Source: Haliclystus octoradiatus | Taxonomy: Eukaryota; Cnidaria; Staurozoa; Stauromedusae; Haliclystidae | Assembly: GCA_916610825.1 (NCBI GenBank) | Contig: OU744453.1 | Span: forward strand, 14,074,469-14,138,468 | Length of the DNA stretch: 64,000 nt | Reading direction: 5' to 3' | Shown here: in pieces, positions 50,053 through 61,100 of the stretch | How the letters are laid out: every line of letters starts with the position of its first letter | Position numbering within the stretch: the first letter of the stretch is position 1 | Position numbers and translations under genes: made by a program | The notes under the pieces: model-generated | The model's database searches: none | Told to the model about the DNA's origin: nothing | Seen by the model: the letters and a program-made list of their open reading frames with translations, nothing else

Positions 50053-50369
50053 GATTGGAGCGGTTTTCATCAAATGCACCCCATCATATGCAAATCAGTT
50101 CGTCTTAATGCAAAAGAAGCCTTGAAACTCTGTCTACTGATTGGCGCGGCTTGGTAACTTCAAATGCACCCAATCATATGCAAATGAGCAAGCTGGATAC
50201 AAAAGAAACAGGACTTTTCTGCCTCGTGATTGGCGCGGATAAGATCACTTGCACCCCCTCATATGCAAATGAGTTCGCTTCAAACTATACACGTGATTAA
50301 ATTTTACTTATTTCTGTATTCTGATTGGAGCGGTTTTGCAACATCAAATGCACCCCCTCATATGCAAAT
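50053..50369 (+). promoter_or_regulatory. Four modules of inverted CCAAT box plus octamer
   Basis: Each module has GATTGG(A/C)GCGG followed 35-40 bp later by CAT ATGCAAAT preceded by a gcacccc word. GATTGG starts at 50053, 50138, 50228 and 50323; ATGCAAAT starts at 50088, 50178, 50263 and 50362. ATTGG is an inverted CCAAT box and ATGCAAAT is the canonical POU-factor octamer, as in histone H2B and snRNA promoters (established motifs). The spacing is regular, and the last octamer is about 130 bp before an ATG. Promoter function is inference. Confidence 0.6.
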
Positions 50370-50497
50370 TAGCTTCATCCGGGACATATCAAAATAATCT
50401 CAACCAGGAAAGAAACTGAAATCCAGATTAATCGGATTTTCTTGTCAGTACAACCACACTTTGGTGTTCTCAAACCATTCCAAATCGAGAAATCATC

Positions 50498-50671
50498 ATG
50501 GCGGACTTTCAACTAACATTGGAGCAAGCTATTTTAGCACTTTCTGATGAGAATGAACAGGACCTGAAAGTTGTTTATGATGAAATTATGTGTGAAATGC
50601 GTTTTCTTTCTTCTGATGAACATTACGACTTGATAGATGATATAGGAATAGAAACGCAGAAATATATATAG
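50498..50671 (+). CDS. 57-codon ORF inside hAT, function unknown
   Basis: ATG at 50498 in a strong context (A at -3, G at +4), 57 codons, TAG at 50669. The product begins MADFQLTLEQAILALSDENE and is acidic, with probable helices and two DEH/DEI-type clusters, no signal peptide or membrane segment. It lies directly downstream of the CCAAT/octamer array. It could be a small accessory protein, the first exon of a lost transposase, or a captured host fragment. I recognise no family. Confidence 0.45.
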   Translation: MADFQLTLEQAILALSDENEQDLKVVYDEIMCEMRFLSSDEHYDLIDDIGIETQKYI

Positions 50672-50699
50672 CCTACCAAAGTCGTTGGAAAGCTGTGAA

Positions 50700-51185
50700 A
50701 GCAAGGATACGCCACATTTTGCTTTAAGGAATGAATTATGAAATGATATTTCATGGATAATTTACTTCATATTTTGTATTCCCTCGACCTTTTGTTCGAC
50801 TGTTGGTTTGTTTAAACTTTCCTTGTGTTTATATATTTTGCTATGTAAGCCAGAACGCCACGTTTTGATTTAAGGTGTGAAATTCTACAAATATCTACTT
50901 TTAAATTTCATTTATGATTTACTTCATGTTTTGTATTCCCTCGACCTTTTCTTCGACTGTTGGGGCTTGTCTACACTTTCCTTGTGTTTATATATTGTGC
51001 TGTGTAAGCCAAACTGCCGCGTTTTGATTTAAGGTAGGCCTATGAATTATCAAATTAAATGTCATGGTTGATTTACTTCATGTTTTGTATTCCCTCGACC
51101 TTTTCTTCGACTGTTGGCTTGTTTACACTTTCCTTGTGTTTATAATTTTATAGATATCGTTGTGTAAGTTGGAATTTAGAACTTC
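50700..51185. repeat. Three tandem copies of an approximately 155-bp unit
   Basis: The segment tttacttcat(g/a)ttttgtattcc plus cctcgaccttttcttcgac recurs at 50761, 50918 and 51072 (spacing 157 and 154 bp). It lies downstream of the 57-codon ORF within the hAT element. Confidence 0.85.
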
Positions 51186-52226
51186 TGATCTGATTATTAA
51201 TTCAGGGTATAATACTGTGCTTGTGTTTTATTCAATCCTACAATAGTTTCATTAATTTCTTGTTGGTTTGTCTAACAGATCCGAAGCAAACGGCAACTGC
51301 CTTCACAGTTCAGCATCTTTGGTTCTTTACAGGTGACAATTCTCTAGTTAAAATTCTGAGGAAACCGATCTTGGCATCATATTTTTTGTGTTACATGGTG
51401 GCTCAGTAGCTATTTTCAGTTATTAAAACTGTGTAAAAGAATTCATCAAAGCCTGCTCAGTTTCTAATTACAACAATTTAAAACAATGATTTTATACATA
51501 AATCTATAATATCAGATTATATTATGTAAACTTTTATGATTGAGTAAATTACATGCATGGATTATACCTAATATGCTTTTCATACTGTATAACCAAGGCT
51601 GTCTATGATATTATCTTCTGACAGTCTATTAACCATAGTGCCAAGCAACTTTAAGTCATGTGGTCTATGGAGGTAAATATTTTCCTGTTCCTGCCCCCAT
51701 CGTATGGAAAAACTGAACTGGAATATTGGGAGACCTGCACATTGAATGAATTTGAAATCAAACTAACACAACTATTTTAGTATAGTTTATGGTAATTAGC
51801 AACTTAATCATTAGTATATTTTTTCAAGGTTTCACACCTATGTTAATATGATCTGTTAGTACTATTATTATAATTATTTCACTGCTGTAAATATTACATT
51901 TAATTATTGTGAAGCGCTTAGATAAATGCCTAAATAGTCATTATATAACATTATATTATTATTAGTATTATATATTTTGAGTCAATTCAATTGCTTATTG
52001 GTGGGTATCAAATCTGAATATATTGTCATTTGAAAATTGATTTTAAGACCAAGAAACTGCGTTTATAGGCAGTCTAAGAGCTTTAAATTTTCAAAAATTT
52101 TCCGGGGGGGCATGCCCCTGACCCCCCTAAATGGGCGGGGCCAAGCCCCGCCCCGTGGGCTGCGCCCCTAAACAATAAATTCTTGCACCCCATAGGATTT
52201 TTCCTGCATCCGCCCCTGATAATAAC

Positions 52227-52829
52227 CATGTAATACTTTGAACATGAACATAAGTATAATAACATCAAATATGGCTATATATACTGGTTTAAAAAGAGTG
52301 ACTCACTCCTCTCTTGAGCTCACAAATTTACATAAAAACATGTGCTACTACAATATTGGATACCCCACGTAGCCCCTTTTTCAAACTGTTATTAAATAGG
52401 CTAGTCAACAAGGGCGAAATAAATGAAATATAAATGTTCACACTGTCACAACAGTAGCCTTGACAAACGTGAATAGTCTGAGAGATTGTTTCAATTAAAT
52501 TGTAGCTATAAATGATGTGTGCTTTGTTGTTACGTAAACATATAAATTACTGATTATATTTCAATAATAATCCGTTACTGGTTATATGTTTTGCTTTAAC
52601 AAGAAACCAGGGTGCCTCACAGTATCTAACGGATTGTTTAGATCAATGAAACAAGTAAAAAACTTTTTTATTTTTCTGTATATTTTAAAATTTAAAGAAT
52701 AATTATATGGCAAAACGTTATTGTTACGGGGAAAATGTCTAAGGTTCTTGTCAAGGATCAAGCAAAAAGTTTTGCAGGATACCAGTGAGACTAATATGCG
52801 AATATGTGATTAGATGAGTTACCCCTGTT
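52227..52829. other. No gene recognised
   Basis: AT-rich spacer between two hAT-like elements; no ORF above noise. Confidence 0.5.
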
Positions 52830-54047
52830 CAGGGGCGTATCCAGCCAAGTGGTCCGGGGGCATGCCCCGGAAAATATTTGAATTTTGAAACCTCTTATGA
52901 TGTCTGTACCATCGTTTTTACATATCCTAATCGGACTTTCAAGTAGCTACAAAAGTATGGTCTATCTCCTAGTTATTCCAATTTATCATAAAATGATGTA
53001 ACCAATGAAAACATGGATAGATCCAAGTTAAATATATCAGCATTTGCAGGAAAATGGTAAATATAAGTTCTAACAATGTACCCTGGAGAGAGAAGAACAT
53101 TGGCCTGTGCGGCCTTGGTGTAGTGGCTAGGGCGTTGGACCACGGCCAGCAGGGTCTCGGGTTCAATCCCTGTTCGGAGCACTATTGGTTGGCGTCAAGA
53201 AGGGCATCCGGCTATTAAGCGCACACAAGCTTCAAAATATTAACAAATTAACCAACCACCCTGGTGAAAAAAAGCTACAAGCTTACCCGGTATGTGGAAA
53301 AATTATAAATTCCAAAAAAAAAACTGCAAACTGCAACTCTGAAAATTCACAAACTTCTACATCTTTCAAATAAAATGACACCTTGAACTCATGTGAAATA
53401 ATCTCCTTGGAGTATATGTTTTCAAACTGCTTCAGTTTTATTAGATGTTTATCTTGAGAAAGATCGCCACTGTTTTCAACTTCCAACAATGATTATGAAT
53501 TTTATCCTTCACTAAGCCCCATTGTGATTAAGTTAACAAAAGGAAGCTAGATGGCCATGAATGATTCCGGGTTTTAAAAATAACAAAAATAGCAAAGAAA
53601 GTACAAGCAGAACAGGAAGCAAGACAAGCTTTCTTATTCATGGGTGCCGAGGGGGGCAAACTATGTCAGGAATGTGAAATAGAGCATTATCATTGGTTCA
53701 TAGCTGAATTCTATGAAGGCTACGTCATCCGAGGGGTGTGAAAGCAAAGCAATCCATTGGATGTTCTACTTTCGCTGTAGCGAAATCAGTGTCGTTGATT
53801 GGTAGAATTAAGTTGACTTCCTTCTAGTCCAGTGTCCAATCATACGATTATTATAACAATCGTACTGCTACTTCCAATCTGCTACGAAAAATATGAGGTA
53901 CTGAAGATGAAATTTCAATTACAAGTCGTTTTCTCCGTTATTGTTTTCGTAAAGAATAAAAGCAAAACAACAGCCGCAGCACCATCACACAGTTTAAAAG
54001 TCTGACGGGTGCGCTTGCCCCTGTTGCACCCCCTGAATCCGACCCTG
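52830..54047. mobile_element. Third hAT-like element
   Basis: 1218 bp, starting CAGGGGCGTATCCAGCC with the same CCGGGGGCATGCCCCGG hairpin type seen at the ends of the other hATs, and ending CTGAATCCGACCCTG. The 8-bp flanks (cccctgtt and actttgtt) agree at only five of eight positions, so the duplication has decayed or the right end is not the partner. It contains a tRNA-derived SINE. Confidence 0.6.
53108..53325 (+). repeat. tRNA-derived SINE
   Basis: The 5' part resembles a tRNA: an A-box tggtgtagtggc at 53117 and a B-box GGTTCAATCC at 53159, ending in cggagcac. The body continues with gcgtcaagaagggcatccgg, a segment shared by many invertebrate SINE and RTE-type LINE tails, and ends in an A-rich tract near 53316. 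The tRNA part lacks well-paired arms, so it is not a functional tRNA gene. Confidence 0.75.
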
Positions 54048-54600
54048 ACTTTGTTCCCAGATTTGAATATTACAAAAATCAGAGACTCTTCCCTGCGTGG
54101 TTGGCCAGGTTGAAAATTATGATTAATTACATTAGTTAAGATGTGCGACTTCGTAGATCATTTCGTCTAAAAAATTCAATCACGCCACGATGTCGATAGG
54201 ATGATTCATTTCGTATTAAAAATTTCAATGCGGATACACTCTCACTTCTATCAATTTTCTTGTTGAAGTCTGTAAGTGAATTCATGAAAATAATTATGGT
54301 ATAAACGTTGATAAACTTTAGAAAGTCTAACAAAGTTAACTACAAACAAAGTTTTCAAGCATAATAGAAATAGCTTTAAATGCTGCATATCATAAGTCAA
54401 TTACGAGTATGACAGCATGTTATAAACGATTATCCCCTTGTGAATATAGAGTGTGAATATTTCGCCAATTTTATAAATATTTGTGCACGATAATTTGACT
54501 TATAATTCGTTACTTTAGATAGTATAATATCCCCATACCGTTTAATGTGCTGAGCTGAAAGCATTGAAACTGTATTGATTAACTGAGTAAAATCTAGTTT
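54048..54600. other. No gene recognised
   Basis: AT-rich sequence; a minus-strand 65-codon ORF at 54333-54136 has no motif I recognise. Confidence 0.45.
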
Positions 54601-54619
54601 GATTGAAAAAGAATAGAAT

Positions 54620-55163
<544 letters not shown>

Positions 55164-55169
55164 TTGATA

Positions 55170-58100
55170 TTACATTTTTCTTCTCATTTTTATTTCTGTC
55201 TTTGATAATGAGCGTTCATAGGTAGTTATACTTAGCCAATTTATACCTTTTGCATGTGCTGTTTCTCCATACTTTCCATTTAAATTTACAACATGGCAAT
55301 CATCGTACCACCATGCACCAGTGAATATAACAGCACAATTTGAATGAAAACTATCATTATCCTTATCTTTTGTAGTGAACATGTCGCCTCTGTGACGAGC
55401 CAAATTGTTAACAGCAACATTACCTTGAACCAAAAAATTATGAAACAATGAAATGTAATTTCATAAAATGTGATATGAATACATGCGCACACTTTATATT
55501 TATCAGACTTGTTCAACAATTGAATGCTTACTCGATATACATAGAATAACTTCTATACATTGTAAAATTCGAAAAATGAATGCTTTTCTATCCCCATACT
55601 TTTCATGATCAGGGGTTTGACCGTGAATCATAATAAATACGCTGATGTGATTTTCAAGGCTCGCGGAGAATCCTGCTGTTTTAGTTCTTCAGCATTCAGT
55701 CTATGCCGTTTACTTCTTTTCAGACTATCTATATCATAACGACAAATCCAAATTTCCGATAAAATTCACGATTTCATTTGAACGATATTCATATATCTAG
55801 GAAATATTATAGGAACAAGCGGTTACTTGCAAGCAAAATATATCCCTTATAGAAGTTTGCATATACATACGAGGATATGTATATTTTTGAGCTGTTAAGG
55901 TCTGCTGTATGGCAAATAATTTCCGTATCTGAATGGTAAATTTATTAGGCTTTTTGATTGGCTAAGACACCGGAGAGAAATGTATTCATTCAAAACAAAA
56001 TATGATATTTAAAGTAAAAACAAGTCAAGATATTGAATTTCTCGGGATATTTTCTTTGACCAGTTGATATCAATATATCATTAACTAATACTCAATCACA
56101 GCGCAGTAGGTTCGAGGGGAGTAAACAGCCAACAATTTGCCAAAATATATCCAAAGGTGATCATCACTTGAAGCTAACACAGAGACATCACCGCAAGAGA
56201 GATTTACGAAACACCACTGAATTTAGTCCAGATTGCGCTATTGTCTAGACACAAACAGGAAACCAAAGTGAAAATTAGTCCTTGGAAGACAAGGTTGAAC
56301 ATAAGTCTGTTTCGTTTCGTGGTGATATGAGCTATATATAATGGCGCAAAAAATTATCCATGTTTTATGATAAAATAATTTTTAATAGAACTATTCAATG
56401 AATATGTATACAAGATCAAGTCCTAAATAATATGGTTTCGAAATGAGTTTTTTACAAAATCTTCAATTCTGTTGAATTCAATTGGATATGACAATTAAAA
56501 CGCATTTTAAATGACTTAAGTAAAAAAGCCGATCTATCTCGAGTAGAGATATAAATATAAACAATATAGATATCCAAATATAAGAAGTATAAATATCCTA
56601 TTTGAACATAAAAACTGATAAGAAATACTGAAGTTACAAGAATTGATCCTAGATTCGAATTTTAATTTACCGTTTACTCCAGTGTAATCTAGTCTGTAGT
56701 TGTCTGTCTCGTCTGAAATCGTGGCTCCGTAGTATTCCATATAGTAATGTTTATCTCCATCCCATAAATCAAATCGGAGTGTTGTTTCTCCACCTTCAGT
56801 AAGTTTATGAGCTGCATCCAATCCAAGCCAAAACTCCCCACAAATATCACCGAATCCATTTTTATAAGAATTCCAATCACGATAAAAATCTATAGTGCCA
56901 TCAAACCGTCTTTGAAGCAAAGTCCAACCTAATGCGGTAGAAGTAAAACATATATTTACGTTAGAAAATATTATGCCATATGTTAATAAGTCGAGATAAC
57001 ATATAAGATGCCCGATAAGCTGTCATAATTGACTATATTATGTTTGCCTCATATGAATAAGTTTCTACCTTCGATGATTAGACTGAACTATGTTGTCCCC
57101 TCTAGGTGTATATCAAAGTCTTATAGCAGATGATGATAACCTTCACGACATGAAATATCATTAGATTCTCAATACCAAAAACAGTTTTATATCCGCTTCT
57201 GGTGGTTCGCGCCACATAGATAGTGATAGCTTAACAACTAAGACTACCAACGTTCATTTTGTAACAATTATGTAAGGCGTAAGAGGGACTGCACATTCCT
57301 ATAATGCTACAAAAAACTAAGAAATGTTTATTTTTTCATTTCTTATGAGCATATTCAAATTTGCTGTGGAAGTTCATTTATTGCCTTTCAGAACTTCAGA
57401 ATTCGAAGTTTGCTATTTAATTTTTATATATTTAATCACAACATTTCGGTTGCAACTTGCAATTATTTTGAAAGAGACAAAAGGATTCCATAAGGTCAAA
57501 GATATTTTGATTTCTTTTATAGAAATTTCAATTGATCAATTATCTTGCTTTATTGTGTTAGGATTATCGATTATAAATGTACACATAGGATCATAAAAAT
57601 ACGTTTTTTATAATATAAATTAGTGTACTTGAAAATGGTTGTAAGTTGTTACAAAGCGTTGTATTTAGATCCCAGGTTAACTAAATATACCTGATGTTAC
57701 CAATTATTTTTACTGTTAAAATCAAAACAGGAAAATCCATGTGCTTAAATCAAGAAAAAATTTTCTTGAAATAAGAATAAATGTACTTGTCCACATAGGA
57801 AGCAAATATTCCTACCCTAGAACAAATTTGCTTGTTATATTTTCTTATTTTAAGCACAAATTTACTTGACATTCAGTGTTCCCTTTACGTCTGCGTGTAG
57901 GCTCATTAGCGTCATAGCGATTTTTAGACTTTACGAATATTATAAAGTGCCTATAGAAAGCTTCCCAATATTTTCCATGTCAGAGACATTGTAGAATTAT
58001 CCCGAATTGGGTTCGAATAAATTATTTTCTGACGTATTGATTTGTTTATAAGAAACAGGCATTGTTTAATATAAAATCTATACACATAGCACATAATTGG

Positions 58101-61100
58101 AATTTCAGCTAATCATTAAATTTTATCAACTTAGCATAATTGGAATTTCAGCTAATTATTGAATTTTTTCAAAATAAATCATATTTTCTATTTCACATAA
58201 GCTAAACTATAACTACCATGAGTAATTTTGTCAAATAATATGGAGAAGCTTTGAATTTATTAGTAATTAGCAGTGTGAATTATCGTGTTGATATTAACTG
58301 AATCGATACCCTTAACATAATTGGAATTTCAAGTAATCATTAAATTTTTTCAACATCAATCATATTATCTATTTCACATAGGCTAAACTAACTGCAATAA
58401 GCAGTTTCGCTGAATAATGTTGAGAAGCTTTGAATTTATTAGCAATTAGCATTGTAAATTATCGCGATGATATTAACAAAATCAGTACCCTTACCATAAT
58501 TGAATTCCAGCTAATTATTGAATTTTTCCAAAATAAATCATATTATCTATTTCACATAAGCTAAACTAACTGCCATGAGTAATTTTTACAAACTATATTG
58601 AGAATTTTTGAATTTATTAGCAAGTAGCATTGTGAATTATCGTGTTGATATTTAAAAAATCAGTACCATTAGCATAATTGGAATTTCAGATAATTATTGA
58701 ATATTTTCAAAATAAATCACATTTTCTATTTCACATAAGCTAAACTAACTGCCATGAGTAATTTTGTCAAATAATATTGAGAAGCTTTGAATTTATTAGC
58801 AATTAGCAGTGTGAATTATCGTGTTGATATTAACTGAATCGATACCCTTAACATAATTGGAATTTCAAGTAATCATTAAATTTTTTCAACATCAATCATA
58901 TTATCTATTTCACCTAGGCTAAACTAACTACCATACGCAATTTCGCTGAATAATGTTGAGAATTTTTGAATTTATTAGCAAATAGCATTGTGAATTATCG
59001 TGTTGATATTAACAAATTCAGTACCTTAGCATAATAGGAAATTCAGCTAATTGTTTAATTTTTTCAAAATAAATCATATTTTCTATTTCACATAAGCTAA
59101 ACTAACTACCATGAGTAATTTTGTCAAATAATATTGAGAAGCTTTAGAAAATAGCAGTTGTAACTATTGTGTTGATATTAACTGAATTGATACCCTTGAC
59201 ATAATTGGAATTCCAGCTAATCATTAAATTTTTTCAACATCAATCATATTATCTACTTCACATAGGCTAAACTCACTACAATAAGCAGTTTCGCTGAATA
59301 ATGTTGAGAAGCTTTGAATTTATTAGCAATTAGCATTGTGAATTATCGCGATGATATTAACAAAATCAGTATCCTTACCATAATTGAATTCCAGCTAATT
59401 ATTGAATTTTTCCAAAATAAATCATATTTTCTATTTCACATAAGCTAAACTAACTACCATGAGTAATTTTGTCAAATAATATGGAGAAGCTTTGAATTTA
59501 TTAGTAATTAGCAGTGTGAATTATTGTGTTGATATTAACTGAATCGATACCCTTAACATAATTGGAATTTCAAGTAATCATTAAATTTTTTCAACATCAA
59601 TCATATTATCTATTTCACCTAGGCTAAACTAACTACCATACGCAATTTCGCTGAATAATGTTGAGAATTTTTGAATTTATTAGCAAATAGCATTGTGAAT
59701 TATCGTGTTGATATTAACAAATTCAGTACCTTAGCATAATAGGAAATTCAGCTAATTGTTTAATTTTTTCAAAATAAATCATATTTTCTATTTCACATAA
59801 GCTAAACTAACTACCATGAGTAATTTTGTCAAATAATATTGAGAAGCTTTAGAAAATAGCAGTTGTAACTATTGTGTTGATATTAACTGAATTGATACCC
59901 TTGACATAATTGGAATTTCAGCTAATCATTAAATTTTTTCAACATCAATCATATTATCTATTTCACCTAGGCTAAACTAACTACCATAAGCAATTTCGCT
60001 GAATAATGTTTAGAATTTTTGAATTTATTAGCAAATAGCATTGTGAATTATCGTGTTGATATTAACAAGATCAGTACCTTAGCATAATAGGAATTTCAGC
60101 TAATTATTTAATTTTTTCAAAATAAATCATATTTTCTATTTCACATAAGCGAAACTAAGGCCCTGTTTACAAGGAGGGCGAGTTACCCGGGTAGGCGAGT
60201 TACTCGCCTTACCGAGTTAAAATGTGTTGTGTGTTTACAAGGGTCACCTGAGTAACCCGCCTACCCGAGTTAAATAATTTGAAGCCAATCTAAGCATGCG
60301 CGCTGAAATGGAACGATTAGAGAACAAAAGATGTCTACAGCGGAAACGTTCGAAACAATAGAAAATTAAAGCTACCATTTTTAATTTTTTAACCCGCCTA
60401 CCCGAGTTACTCGCCTATATCCGTTTACAAGTCAAAAAGTGACAGAAAGTTGTCTCGGGTAGGCGAGTTACCCGATCTGCCAAGGCGAGTAACTCGGGTA
60501 GGCGAGTTACTCGGGTGGGCGAGACAACTTTCTCACTTTGCTTGTAAACAGAACGCGCATAAACAATAGACCCGGGTAACTCGCCAACCCGAGTAACTCG
60601 CCTACCCGAGTAACTCGCCCTCCTTGTAAACAGGGCCTAACTACCATAAGTAATTTTGTCAAATAATATTGAGAAGCTTTGAATTTATTAGAAAATAGCA
60701 GTTTGAACTATTGTGTTGATATTAACTGAATTGATACCCTTAACATAATTGGAATTTCAGCTAATCATTAAATTTTTTCAACATCAATCATATTATCTAT
60801 TTCACATAGGCTAAACTAACTACAATAAGCAGTTTCGCTGAATAATGTTGAGAAGCTTTGAATTTATTAGCAAATAGCATTGTGAATTATTGTGTTGATA
60901 TTTACAAAATCAGTACCATTAGCATATTTGGAATTTCAGCTAATTATTGAATATTTTCAAAATACATCACATTTTCTATTTCACATAAGCTAAACTAACT
61001 GCCATGAGTAATTTTGTCAAATAATATTGAGAAGCTTTGAATTTATTAGCAAATAGCAGTTTGAATTGTTGTGTTGATATTAACAAAATCAGTACCATTA

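Larger units (their letters stand above)
49815..52226. mobile_element. hAT element with internal promoter-like array and small ORF
   Basis: 2396 bp (49823-52218), starting CAGGGGCGGATCTAGGGG and ending CCTGCATCCGCCCCTG, with a perfect 8-bp duplication ATAATAAC (49815-49822 and 52219-52226). Inside, from left: GC-rich subterminal sequence, four CCAAT/octamer modules (50053-50369), a 57-codon ORF (50498-50671), three approximately 155-bp tandem repeats (50750-51180), an ORF-poor stretch, and a GC-rich hairpin region at 52095-52170. No hAT transposase or BED finger is recognisable, so it is probably non-autonomous. Confidence 0.92.

Noticed and set aside
52969-53182. Minus-strand ORFs of about 65 codons over the SINE
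   Set aside because: They read the SINE in reverse; such frames recur wherever the SINE does and show no domain.
53108-53185. A functional tRNA gene
   Set aside because: Internal promoter boxes are present but cloverleaf arms do not pair well and the sequence continues into a SINE body with an A-rich tail.
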